From assembly GCF_028750875.1 (NCBI RefSeq), contig NW_026542597.1, positions 84,170,856 through 84,234,855 on the forward strand: a DNA stretch of 64,000 nucleotides, given 5' to 3'. Shown one piece after another: positions 13,159 through 24,998 of this stretch. The notes under the pieces are model-generated. The model did not search any database. It was not told the DNA's origin and worked only from the letters and a program-made list of their open reading frames with translations. The first letter of the stretch is position 1. The number at the start of each line of letters is the position of its first letter. The translations under genes were made by a program, and so were the position numbers. Origin of the DNA: Macrosteles quadrilineatus (lineage: Eukaryota > Arthropoda > Insecta > Hemiptera > Cicadellidae).

Positions 13159-13723
13159 CCAATGTATGTTTGTTTGTATGTATGTTTGTATGTATGTATG
13201 TTTGTTTGTCCTTTATGGACTCCGAATCCGCTCGACAGATTGTAATGAAACTTTTAGGTATTATTAAGCATTATTCAAGGATGGTTTGTGTGAAGTTTGG
13301 TGCAGATCCGTCAAAAGGGCTCCGACCCAATGGCTCTGGAGTTTCCCATGTTAACCTTATGAGTACTCATATTTAAATTGAATCAAAATTCTTAAAAGCT
13401 GGTTCAACTAAAGAATTTAATTCTATGATGTTCAATAGCATTAAAAAGTTAATAGGTTTACCAACAGGGTGCAGCATTATTATTTTTTTAAATTTATGAC
13501 AACAGCTAATTTGCAACCAAAAGGTGAGTGAGCGTACCGAACGAACTTCAACCTGGAGGTGAGTTAGCGTAGCGAACGAGCTCCAACCTAACGGTGAGTG
13601 AGCGTAGCGAACGAACTTCAACCAAGACGTAATTGAGCCATGCGAACGAGCTAATCTTGAAAATGAACGAACATTTGACATAAAACCACATTAGGACAGG
13701 ACGACGTCTGTCGGGCCAGCTAG
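13104..13723 (+). mobile_element. Helitron-like non-autonomous element, 3' end defined
   Basis: A (TA)n run (13104-13154) and a TGTATGTT-rich microsatellite (13163-13210) precede a non-repetitive block (13211-13360). Next come about four degenerate units of about 47 bp with GGTGAGTGAGCGTAGCGAAC words (13510-13655). The end shows a short GC-rich hairpin (GACAG...CTGTC, 13695-13712) followed 7 nt later by CTAG at 13720-13723 and then T. That is the standard Helitron 3' signature. The 5' end was not located. Frames crossing the microsatellite are artefacts. Confidence 0.55.
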
Positions 13724-14103
13724 TATATTATATTTATCATTTTGGTGGCATACAAACTATACTTGATTGAGGCAAAGTAAGCATATTAAACTAGTGATAT
13801 AAAAAGCTCAAGATTTAGAGTGTTTACTTTAATGGAAAATACAGATGCACAAGAGTTATTAGTTGGCGATGAAGAAAGTGAAGAAAGGTAAGGGATAAAA
13901 CCGCTATAAATTTATCAAGTTCTGCTTTTTCAATATTAAAACACCGACTCGTTCTTTTCTTCCACGACACGTAGTGGTCATAAGTCCTACGGTGGCACGG
14001 TAACTTCGCTTTTCGTTTTTATACCGTCAAAATACTGATACGTTTAACATTTCAGTTGAATATTGAACTAATTTTAGATCAATGCAGCACAAAGATAATT
14101 ATC

Positions 14104-14150
14104 TATAACTAGCTGTTACCCACGGGTTTCACCCCGTTTGACTTCATAAG
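14104..14150 (+). repeat. Possible 5' fragment of a retroposon
   Basis: The words AACTAGCTGTTACCCACGGG and TTTCACCCCG resemble the CTAGCTG...CCCGCGGC...CGCG start common to many insect retroposon copies. Only about 45 bp is recognisable. Confidence 0.3.
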
Positions 14151-14716
14151 TATTAATACAACTATTGATTGGTTAAGTTAAGCTGAAATAAACAAAATAG
14201 AATACAGTAATACAAATAATCACACCTAATTTTAACAAGGTCATGCATTGAAAGAATAACAAAAAAAATATAGTATAGCTATATTCCCTTTAGAAAGGAA
14301 TTACGACTTTAAAGGGCAATTTATGAAATATAGGTTAGTTTTGTACAAGGTTTCTCGTCATGACGAACATTTTAAATATATGGTTATACTGTATATGGAG
14401 TTATATACTATGTATTAGTGGACAAAAATCCTATAACATTTTTTAATACAAAAGAGTTCTTTTCTAGAGAATTAACACGAGAGATCCATTCTATACAGGA
14501 AACGCTTCATTGAGCGTAAGCAAGGATTAATCGAGCATTTCCTTTCTCTTCTTAGCCTCCGTGCTCTAAAATGAAACCTTTTCTAACAATAGCATTAACT
14601 AGAAACTTATGCAATTCTTTATACTGCCCTAAGCACCGAGCAACAAAATAATTTGAATTACAACATTGCTAAAACCTCTTTCAAATCAATTAAAATATTA
14701 ATGAAACGTCTATACA

Positions 14717-15310
14717 GTGTGTAAATTAAGTCTTGAAACAAATCTGTATTTTTTAAACTGAAATAGATAGAAATATCCTGTTTGTGAAATTGTTTCTAAA
14801 CAAAGGTTCCGCAATTTTTTACACAACAAATTTATTTAACCCCCCCCCCCAATTGGATAGGGGGTAGGGGAATGACTTATTTGTTTCAAATAGCAACTAT
14901 TGAGGGACCCTTTATATCAAAGGGATTGTCAAACGAAACACAATGACGCAACCCTGAGGTGAATATCTCATCCATGCCTAAGTGGCAGGTATTCGAAAAT
15001 TTGATTTAATTGAAAAATCACCCTTTTTGGAATACCTACCATTTTGGCTAGGGGTGAGATATTCACCTTGGGTTTGCGTCATTGTGTTTCGTTTAAGCAA
15101 TCCTTTCAAAATGAGGGGTCACTCAATAGGGGTTGTGATTAGAAAAAATAAATCACCCCTATTCTCTACCCTGTTAGGGGGTTAAATACTATTTTTGATG
15201 TAAAAAATTACGGAACCTTTGTTAAAAATCAACGCTAGAAACAGAATATTTCTACAGTGTCTATTCCGGTTTAAAAAATACAGATTTGTTTAAAGACTTA
15301 ATTTACACAA
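14717..15310. mobile_element. Long foldback element (about 590 bp)
   Basis: The outer GTGTAAATTAAGTCTT words (from 14719) pair with AAGACTTAATTTACAC (ending 15308). Pairing continues inward with gaps: the AAATCTGTATTTTTTAAAC block, the AAAGGTTCCG block, and near the centre the GGTGAATATCTCA / TGAGATATTCACC and CAATGACGCAA / TTGCGTCATTG blocks. The copy is imperfect, and a C-run at 14841-14850 lies in the left arm. The open frame at 14982-15185 lies wholly inside an arm and is not thought to be coding. Confidence 0.8.
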
Positions 15311-15734
15311 CGTAAGGTAATATTTAAATTCTTGGTCACACCGTAATGTTTTATAATATGGTTGGTTTTAAAATAGTACTAATAACACTATTGCAAAGCT
15401 TAACGATGAAAAATCATAAGTTTTCTCAAGAAATATGTTAAAGCAGAGAACAACATCCACCCGAAGTGTCAGGTTATTGCCAAGTAAGATAAATGAACTG
15501 ATTATTCTTTCACTGTTACATATTTATTTACTTAAGCTCCTTTCACCTGATACTCTTACATTTTCATGAATACGTAAAATAACGCAATAACGTAATACCT
15601 TTTATCGTTATTAGGACCTATAAGCGAACACCGTCTTTATTTTTTTTTTTGGATTAACTAAATCAAACAAGTTTTTAAAGATAAGTTTATCATCTCAGAT
15701 TATATGGGTCACGGAAACTTAAATTTCTGGCATC

Positions 15735-15852
15735 GACATTTGCATATTGCGCAGAGTTCAAGTCTATTGTTATAGAAAAACAATGGTTTGTGGATTTACC
15801 GAGTGGCTGCATTTAATAACGGTATTCTTTTCTCCTAAACAACTGAACCAGG
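15735..15852 (+). repeat. Dispersed repeat M, copy 2
   Basis: It matches 9318-9425 in the same orientation, through the words TTTGCATATTGCGCAG, GGTTTGTGGATTT and CCGAGTGGCTGC to TCTCCTAAACAACTG. The flanks are unrelated. Confidence 0.75.
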
Positions 15853-15859
15853 AGTATTT

Positions 15860-18568
15860 TTATGAATACAATTATGTTTCCTGTCCATCGGGTTTCCTTT
15901 TAAAAATCCCGGAGTAGGTTGATGAAATAATCAAATTTCCTCTCGAAATAAATTAATCCTTTTTGTCAGAGCTTGTATACCAGTGAAGCAATACTTATTG
16001 AATAGCTATGTAGTTCTACATATTCAATTTAGTTTCTACAAAGATCTTCTTGATTTAAAATCCGTTATTGATCATACAGTTGTATAAACTCTAACCACGA
16101 TAGCATAGGGAAGATTGGTAAACGTTTAAAGTGTCACACAAAATATCTTAGAGCAAAATAAGTGATATTTGGTGAAACTCAAAAAGCCTTAAAAAGGCTT
16201 TAAAAAAGCCTTAAAAGCCTTATATAAAATCCTTAAAAATTGATTTTAGGGTTACAATTTTATTTATATAGAAAATTTGTATAGTTCGTCGACCAACTTT
16301 ATAACAGTTTTATTTTTTCCTCCTGAATTCATAACATTTAATTACATGTCCAGGTTTAGTAAGGTGTCATGAAAATGGCGACGATGTTTCCAATATAACG
16401 TCTGATGTGTGTAAATGTTAATTATTTAAAACAATAAACCTCAATTAGTTGTGCTACTTGTTTTTATCACTACAGGAATTAAGAGAGTACTTTGAGCTTC
16501 AAGTCCCTGTCTGGAAAAACTCTCTTATATTTCCCTACAATGTCTGATGAAAGCCAAAACATTACGCCGTAATTTCAGCACTTTACTTATGATGTCTGTA
16601 CTCTAAATGATTGCAGACATTACTCTCAGGATTTCGTTTTCTTTTTACTTTCACAAACTTAAGTGTAAGAATTTACATTATAATTAATAGTAAATGTTTG
16701 TAACGGGTTAAAAAATAACTATCTAAGATTTTTCTGTTTATTATAACATATTGAATATTTAATTTATTAGTTTATACTAAAAAGTGTTTTGGTCCTCAAA
16801 TGTACTAGGGAAATGGTAGTTTTTCAAATTAATTTAGTGAAATAATCAGACCTGATGAAAAAAGTGTGAAATATTTATATTTATTTTCATGCTCAAATTA
16901 TGCAAGGCTTTACGTTAAGTTTAAAAGACAGGAAAGTTGAAAGGTATTTCAAAGTTCAAAGAGGTATGCAAAGACACTTGTACTATAGTTGTACATAGCT
17001 TTAACCATCTCAAGTAATAAGAGCTTGTTTGAGATGAAATTCCAAGAACATTAATAATTTTTCATTTACGAGTAGTGTACCTAAATTGTCGGTAAGATAT
17101 CAATTACGTTTTTATTTTAATTGTGGAATTTCAATTTTATATCGCAATATCAATTATGTTTTAATTGGAGAATGTTGAAACATTTCTACAAGGCCAAAGA
17201 AGTATATATATTTAAATAGAATTTTAATAGCATAGATGATTAAACTTGAATGTAAAGTATTTTTAAAAATTGAAGTTTACAATTTTGTTTAAACGTAGTA
17301 TGGTTTACAGACAAAGGGAAACGTGTACAAGTGAAAACGTCATTTCACTGTCAAAGATATAAAGCCGATACCATTTGACAAACGGAGATTGTCATATGAT
17401 CAATAGAGTGATGTTCTCTTTGTTTTGGTCCTATGATTTATAATTATTTTTGCAAAATTTGGTTGGCTACACTGTTAATGTGATATGAATTGTGGGCGTT
17501 AACCTAGCCATCAACCCAAGTTTAGAACCAATGTATTAAATTAAAAAGACTTTTGGAAGCGAATTTGTGTGATAAAATCTTGAAGAGTATATAAAGTACA
17601 GGAGATGATCGTTATCTGTTTTTTATAATTATTAGTGCAACGTCACTTATAATTAGTGAAACACATCTGCAGCGAAAGCACTTGTAATATTATTCTTTTT
17701 TATACTTCATTAGGAAAATAATTGGCATTACGTCACACCTGATTTTCTGTAACTCAGATGTGACAATAATCAGCAAGACCATTTTACTAGTTTTTTAAAC
17801 GTTTGAGGTTTTTGCAGAAAATATATAACCTCAGATTTTATATATTTTTACTTAAATATAAAAAGTATACGCCATAATACGCTGTATATGGTTTTTAATT
17901 TTTATACTACACCTAAAATGACTAATGTTATGGGTGGAATAAAATACCAAAAATAACAGTAAACAATCAAAATTAATAACCAATTATTTATCGGTTTTAA
18001 GCAAGAGCTTTGACATAACCTGATTAAACCTTTTATGCAAATTTTTCACTGAGGGAGTTTTATTAATAAATGTGTTTCATGTATTTTACAATAACAACTC
18101 AAATAATGAATATATTTAGTGCAAAATAGCATTGTTGTCTTAATGATGTATACATCCATTAATGAGAAATTTACTTTTTAGGACCTTATTTTCCAACATA
18201 ACTTCGTCAGGAATATTCTAAAAGCATGTCGTTTCTTTTGATTTCAAGATTTTAAATAGGTTATCTCATTATGAAAACTCCCTTCGTTAGTATAAAAAGT
18301 TCTCTTCTGGATTAAATAAGGATATAATTTGTTTTAATGGAACTTATAAAATTTTAGATGCATTTATCATAAAGTAAATCATGTGTAATGAGTTTAGCGA
18401 AATGGTATCCAAGAGAGTTTTAATTGGTAAATGGAGAATTTTTATTACCTTGATACTAATGCTATATACTTTATTGTTTAGGTACTTTGCTTGTTAACGA
18501 CCTTACATGTGGAAGATGAGTCTAGTTATTAAACTTTGTAGTCATACAAAACACTAAGACTACTATTA
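15860..18568. other. AT-rich stretch without recognisable genes
   Basis: The only structure noticed is a cluster of AAGGCTT/AAGCCTT words at 16178-16225, which can form small alternative hairpins. I recognise no protein or RNA gene. Confidence 0.55.
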
Positions 18569-18779
18569 CAGGGTTTAGGCTGGGATGAAATTTGTTTCAG
18601 CAAAAATGCTACAAACTATCAGACAAATGTAGCAAAAATATTATTCTTTAAGCATTAAAAAAGTCTATTAATTTTACATGTTTCAACATTACATCTCCAA
18701 TTTTATCCACAGCAATTTGCTATAGCCTGCAAAAACTATGTACCAAAATGCTAAAAATGCTACCGCAGCTTAAACCCTG
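18569..18779. mobile_element. hAT-like MITE with 8-bp target duplication
   Basis: The ends CAGGGTTTAGGCTG (from 18569) and CAGCTTAAACCCTG (ending 18779) form terminal inverted repeats. The flanks CTACTATT (18560-18567) and CTACTATA (18780-18787) are a 7-of-8 match, consistent with an 8-bp target duplication. The length is 211 bp with no coding capacity. Internal words such as AAAATGCTAC repeat near both ends. The CAGGG termini plus the 8-bp duplication fit the hAT superfamily. Confidence 0.7.
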
Positions 18780-18899
18780 CTACTATAGCATAATTTTGTT
18801 CTACTTAGAGTTTATTTTAAAAATCGAAATGTAAACGTCCTTAAGCATTTAGTTTTGCAAGTGTTTCTAAAATCCTATTTCTTTCTTCCTTTAGGTTAA

Positions 18900-19045
18900 G
18901 GCCCAGAATTGTTTTTCACATTGCTTCAGGATCGGTCTAGAGGGGCTCACGGCATAACTTACACAAAATCTATTGGTGATGGGCAGGATTTGAACCCGGG
19001 ACCTCGCAGACCGAATTCCCACGCTCTACCGACAAAGGATTGCCA
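18900..19045 (-). repeat. tRNA-derived SINE, family S1
   Basis: On the minus strand there is a degenerate A-box region near 19028-19040, then a clear B-box-like GGGTTCAAATCC (18988-19000 region), then the S1 body through GATTTTGTGTAAGTTATGCC to the AATTCTGGGCC tail. The open frame at 18909-19115 simply crosses it. Confidence 0.75.
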
Positions 19046-19829
19046 ACCAAATCAATCAAAATTTTTTACCATAAGCAATTTCAGATGTAAGAATTTTATA
19101 AACAACAGAGTATAATGCAAAGGGCAAAAGAATCAATCATTATCATATACGAATAAAATAAGTCAATACAAATTCCAAGCAAGACACACAAAGCAATGTG
19201 TAAACAATAGTTGCCAGAGGTGACGTGGACATAAATGTTGTATAAACTGAGAAACCGTAGTTGCTGAAGTTTGTTTTGTACTAAACTTTCAACAGCTTCT
19301 AGCTTTATCTTGAACACTTCAAACACTTGTTGTCAAAGCCAGATTTTAACAAGATGAGTATCATATTGATAACGACAAAAGACTACCTTGAACAATCTAC
19401 ATTTTATGAGGTACTAGCTACGATCAACAATGTCCAAGTTACGTTTAGATGAAGAACACTTAGGTTACTCCTTTGATGTGGGAATTCCAAGGATCAATTT
19501 GCAAGTCTATACAAGTACAACATCGACTACAAGGGTACTAAATAGTTTGTGAAGGAAACTAAATCTCAATGTATCTTGGAGGGGTTTATTGTTGTTGTAT
19601 TTTAAAACTTTTGTTCATAATGATTTTAAATTTCAATAAATATTTCAAGATCGAGGTCATTTTGGGATGAAAAGATGATATAATCTTTTTTGATGTCTTT
19701 CATAGATGAAGTATCAAAGAAAATCAGTTTACGTGTGTATAGTCAATGATAAAACGTAAATGAAATGTGATTTTTCTTAAACTATTCTATCGTTGGATGG
19801 ATTTTATACGATACAACTACTAAACAGTA

Positions 19830-19978
19830 GGGGAGAAAGCTGGTCTGGGGAATTTGGACTTGGAGGTACTGGGTTCAACACCCACTAATCACCAAATGAC
19901 TTTATCCATGTGATAAACACATATTAGCCTGAAGTAATGTGTAAAAACAGTTAGAGGCTAGGACCTAGCGTCCTAAGA
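19830..19978 (+). repeat. tRNA-derived SINE, family S1
   Basis: The head has A-box-like CTGGTCTGGGG (19840-19850) and B-box-like GGTTCAACACC (19872-19882). The body word TTTATCCATGTGATAA follows, then the tail GGACCTAGCGTCCTAAGA, all in S1 order. The region between the two boxes is shortened compared with other copies. Confidence 0.75.
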
Positions 19979-19984
19979 TGTAAA

Positions 19985-20101
19985 GGTTTGAAATATAAAA
20001 ACTACTATACAGCATGTTATGTAGCTCTTATAATTAATTGTCTTACATATCCAACAGTATTGCTTTTCAAGTTAATAGTGTAACGTTGAAAGACGTACAT
20101 C

Positions 20102-20147
<46 letters not shown>

Positions 20148-21460
20148 AAAAAACGTAAACCTTTCTGTAATCTAACAAATAATTTGTATATTAAACAAAA
20201 TAACAATGCACGTTCATCCTGGGTTAGTGGGTATATAGTTTTATTTTTGGAAAACCAAGTTAATAACTTATATTCAAGAGCTTTCGTCATCCATATGCCA
20301 AAACTCGATGTGCCAGTATTACTTAACATCCCTGTCGAAGGGTTTGCAGTCTCATAATATTTATGTATTTACGTGTATTTTTAGTTAACAATACTAAGTA
20401 TTTGGTCTCAATAAATGACTGTAACTATGATTTGTTACAAAATAAGGGATGGATTTTCGTACATACAATCACTTTTTGTAAAAATTCAATACATTTTCTT
20501 CCAAACATACTTGTTTAAAATAATTCTAGATAACAAGGCGGAATGGAACTAAGTTATGTGAAAAAATACGTTTTTCAATTTCAAATTACTCTATCCTTAT
20601 GCTAAAATTTAATCAAAGCTAACAAAACATTTGTGGAGGAACTGCAAATTGAAATGTTGGGGTAAGACCCAGTGTTCAATATAGAATCCGAATCCTATCA
20701 GGGGTATTGGCACATCGGGGTCTGGAGTCTTGTAACATCGGTTTCTTTTTCAAGTAATATTCTGTGGTCTTCTTTCAAAAAAATGTACAACCCGCGAGGA
20801 GCAGACTTCTAATAAAGTTACCACTAGGGTTAAAATATAATCTATTGTGTTATTGTATTTTCAGAATTAAGAAAAAATATTATATTATCAATCGTTAGAA
20901 AGTAAGGTTTATACGGTGTTTGACTTAAATATTTTGTATGGGCTGATAACTATAGGCAAATTCAGTTTATTTATTAAAAATATTAATCAAACTATCCAAA
21001 CATATTTTAATGAACAATCTGATAAAAGTATACAAATGAAGGTTTGTTAAGAAATGTCTGTCCTCATCGTTGGATGAAGGAAATAACTTTTAACCTTTTG
21101 AGCAGTTGTTTTTTTGCTAAGCAACAAATCCATCTAAAATGTTTAATATGATAATCCAAAAATATTTTCCATTATTTTGTTGCAAAATTTCTTATGTATG
21201 AAAATTTTCGAAACATCGGAACAACGAGTATGGATGAACCACGTATTCAAAAATAACATTATATAGCATCTCCAGTAAAAGGTCTAAGGTTATTGAACAC
21301 TTTGAACACCTTTCGTACTCATATATTGATACTCATATACATTCTCCAATGTCATCAGTTCTGTGCTATAGTAAATATATTGTGACTAATTATTTTACAA
21401 ATCAATCTTTTACAGTACAAACGTGTAGGTAGATGAGTTTAAACGTACACAAGCAGAAAT
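19985..21460. other. AT-rich stretch with one TA microsatellite
   Basis: An interrupted (TA)n run occupies about 20106-20148. It gives the minus-strand open frame at 20072-20329 its tyrosine/isoleucine run, so that frame is not considered a gene. Nothing else is recognised. Confidence 0.6.
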
Positions 21461-21490
21461 TATGCTTAGTGGCCCAGGATCACTTATAGA

Positions 21491-21663
21491 ATAAAATGGT
21501 TTAAATTACCTGTCCGTCAGTGATCCTATTGTTGTCGTCTTAGGCATAATCAGCTCCATGAAAACAGAGCTGTTTTCATGGAGATTCTGTTTTCATGGAG
21601 CTGATTATGCCTAAGACGACAACAATAGGATCACTGACGGACAGGTAATTTAAACCATTTTAT
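21491..21663. mobile_element. Perfect 77-bp-arm palindromic MITE
   Basis: Arm 21491-21567 and arm 21587-21663 are exact reverse complements over 77 bp, with a 19-nt centre. The centre repeats part of the inner arm (GCTGTTTTCATGGAG). A second hairpin can therefore form at 21554-21583, and the cruciform has two alternative tips. The start resembles 57345-57420, suggesting a small dispersed family. Confidence 0.9.
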
Positions 21664-21669
21664 TTTACA

Positions 21670-22915
21670 AGCAGAAAATCTGCAATGTATTTTAATCCCA
21701 ATAACACTTGCAATTTTTCAACTAAAAGTCAGAACAAGTACCAGGTAATAAGGTTTCCTAGAGTTGTTTTAAAAAGATAATTTTCAAAAGCGTAAAGTTC
21801 ATACATTAATGTCTCATTTTCCGCTCTTGCAGTGTTTGGCGCAGTAGGTAAATTATTTCTTTTAGCATGCTTGTAACGTTTCAACGAAAAAAAGTCCCAC
21901 AGTTGTTATTTACAAAGAGAACTTGAAAACAGGTGGATCATGAATATGTGAACGATATGTGATTATGTTGTTGCATTTAACGGGATAGTTTAAAGCAAGC
22001 TTGATTAACTTTCGTGTTTTTACAGGTGTTTATTTTATTCTTTATTTGTTAGTCAAACAAAATGTGTTTAATCCCAAAATTTAATTTCATTGTAATTTTC
22101 AAAGGTTGTATCTTCACTGTTAGAAAAATAAATGTAAATCATCTTTGTAAAAACCATTCGTAGACAGTTTCAAATAATCAAATTATCTAAGTCAAGCTGC
22201 AATCAAACAGTTTTTTTGTATATTCAACGAAAATCTTCCCCTTTACATAACAGTATGTATACATACATTTTGTTAAATTAAATCGTTCGTAGATGAAACA
22301 GCAAACAAAACCCGTTCTAAAACTGTGTATAACATATTAACGATACAGGAGCGACAAATCACTATCGCTTGCTATTTCAACTATCGTTTTAACATATTTT
22401 ACAAAACATACAATTGTTATCTAAGCCAGACAATTATAACAAATACACTTAAACATTTATACAGGCTACAATACTGTCCCAGCTTGCAGTTACAAACCCT
22501 GGGGAGAAGACGCTTCTGCAGATTGAATCTGCTCTCCTGGGTCTCAACCAACACTTTGTTTTAACCACACAATCCAATCCAACACGTACCCTACAGCGAC
22601 TTAAATACAGTTGCAATAAATAGTAATCTCAATGTCGTCCAAAATGTTAAATTATATTCAAGTATTTTTAGTTTGTATTTTTACGTAATTATATTTTTCT
22701 AATGGAAACGGATCAAACCCTTGTCTTTATGTTCTATGTCACGGCAAAATTGTACGGATTGAAATACCGTTGATAGTTAAATATCAAATGCCATCTGGTT
22801 ACAAAACCAACCCCTTAAGGGATCGAATGAACAGCTCTGAGGTTTGATGGTAATAAACACTAAAAATCTAGTGGTTATATGAAAGGAATAACGTTCTCTA
22901 ATTGCACAATTATAT
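21670..22915. other. AT-rich stretch; one unassigned open frame
   Basis: An open frame on the plus strand at 22325-22564 (79 codons, rich in Tyr, Asn, Leu and Arg) lies in a slightly less AT-rich patch. It has no recognised domain and no splice or polyadenylation context. I do not call it a gene. Nothing else was recognised. Confidence 0.5.
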
Positions 22916-22920
22916 TTATT

Positions 22921-23105
22921 GGGAAGCGAGCTTGTCTAGGGGTAGAGTGCAGGCCTTTGATCCCAGAGGTCTCGGGTTCAAATCTTGCCAATCACTAGAC
23001 ATAATGGACTTAATGGAATCCATGTGATAGTTCCGTGACCTTCATCTAGCATAGAGTAATTTGTAAAACAGTTCCCGACTAGATAAATTCTTTCTCTATG
23101 ACATC
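22921..23105 (+). repeat. tRNA-derived SINE, family S1
   Basis: The head GAGCTTGTCTAGGGGTAGAG (A box) is followed by GGTTCAAATCT (B box, 22975-22985). The S1 body follows (AATGGAATCCATGTGATAGT) and ends near TTCTTTCTCTATGACATCC. It lies about 275 bp before duplication copy 2 and is not part of it. Confidence 0.8.
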
Positions 23106-24837
23106 CTCCTTTTTATGCTTATAAGGAAGGCGTGTTTGTAGCTTCTGGATACTTCAAAACGAAAAAAGTTACTTAGTCCTGGGTCTAGGTCATACCTACG
23201 GTAAAACATTTTCCATATACGGGGAATACTCTAGAAGTGATAGGTACTACTTTCCATAACACACCTGTATATCAAGAGAACATCACATAGGCCTAGTGTT
23301 GTGGTGTGACAGATGTCCTGTTATTGGTCCATTACCTGTGGCTTTGTGGTTACTCAATATAATCCGTGTTTGATCGATTTCTGCGAACATTTCAGGTTAG
23401 TCTGTGTCGTTAAATATTTCCTAACAGTTAGTAATTTGTCATAATCCGTTACTCGTAGGAGTTTTAAGATAAATTATGTTCCAAATAAAGGTAACGGATA
23501 TTCGTATGTGATTGTGTAAAAGGATGATTTGGGAGCTAATTTATATAGGGAAGCCATGTACGAATTTCATATTTTGTAAATTATTAAGATTAAAGAAGCC
23601 TTTTTGGTCCCTGATCATTTTTAGACTTTTTCACTTTAATTGTTAAACAAGAACTCGTTTAAGAAATAATGGTTTCTCTAGTGATGAAATTAATGTCGAG
23701 TTAAGCCTTTCCTTGCTAATAGTAAATATAATTTTCGTAACTTATTGTATTCAATAAAAAGATTTATCTTTTAAATACTTATGTCATTCTTAAACTTTAT
23801 TATGACCTATAATTATTTGAAATTGTTTTCCTTACCGAATTTTAAAATAGGAAAATCATTCATTTAATTGGGTTGTTATTCCTTTACTAGACAATTTGAC
23901 TTTTCTCATTTTTGTGGATGAAATTTTACAGAAACATTATATTCATACGATGAAGGTTAGTAATATTACTACTCATGGTAAAACCTACTCAACAACCATC
24001 ATCAATCATGAAGTGAAACTCATCAATTTTCTATAAATACAAACTTTCATTGCTTGGTCTTAACTAAAAGCATATATATTGATTTTTTTATTTTGCGTTT
24101 TACGTTTTAACTCAACGCTCGATCTTGGAAAATACAACCAATTCCTATTCTTTTAGACTTAATTTAACTGAAATTAGAGTGTGCATGTATAGAGTAGGTT
24201 TCAAGAAACATATACACTCAATAACTATAAATATAGATTTTTGTAGGTTTACAGTATTTCTACAAAATCTATGTACGAGATTTAAATTGGAAAATTTGAA
24301 GAAATTTTCAAAATTTTCAAAATTTTTTGAATTTATAATTTAAGAGTTCAATAAGGTCTTCTTGCAGCTTCGAAACTGTATATAAGGAAATAGAGATTAT
24401 ATAACACCATTATAGGACAAGGATTTCACCAAACCCAGTTCAACGCTTTTGTAATAGTGTCTCTCGTAGAGGAAAATGGAAGTAAAGAGTCTTGAATCAA
24501 GCACCAAGTAGCTATTACACTTCTTTGATGACCAACATAAGATTTTATGTAGCTATCAAATGTGTGACAAATACAATAGCTGCAAGTGCACATGTCAGAT
24601 TGGATGTTGAGTTACACTGCGATTTACTTTAATGTATTTTCACATAGATCCAGACCAATTGAATATCATATTTATAGTATTTTAAGAGTATTAAAAAATC
24701 TACTCTAATATTATCTCTATATTCTTTAATCGTTTTAATTTTATTTAGAATAACGCGTAGAGACATTTGTAAGATTAATTTTTATAATTTATCTTAATGT
24801 GGGACATTTTATGTCCTACTTTCACATTCTATGACTC

Positions 24838-24998
24838 TAGGTTTAACCTGGGAACCGTTTTACACATTACTTTGCCCTTCCTAGGCTAGAGAGTCACGGA
24901 ATTATCACATGGATAAAATCCATTGGTGATTGGTGGGATTTTAACCCGAGACCTTGAGCTCTGAAGTACCGTGCTCTACCAATATACCAAATAACTCC
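24838..24998 (-). repeat. tRNA-derived SINE, family S1 (in duplication copy 2)
   Basis: This is the equivalent of the SINE at 1470-1633, with the same boundaries and the same B-box degeneration. It has small differences in the body (GCCCTTCCTAGGC in place of GGCTAGTCCTAGGC). Confidence 0.7.

Noticed and set aside
12957..13376. Plus-strand open frame of 139 codons
   Set aside because: It is driven by the (TA)n and TGTATGTT microsatellites (runs of Tyr-Ile and Val-Cys) inside the Helitron-like element. There is no domain.
16178..16225. AAGGCTT/AAGCCTT cluster as a regulatory hairpin
   Set aside because: It is a short, AT-rich, low-complexity patch. Several weak alternative foldings exist and there is no context.
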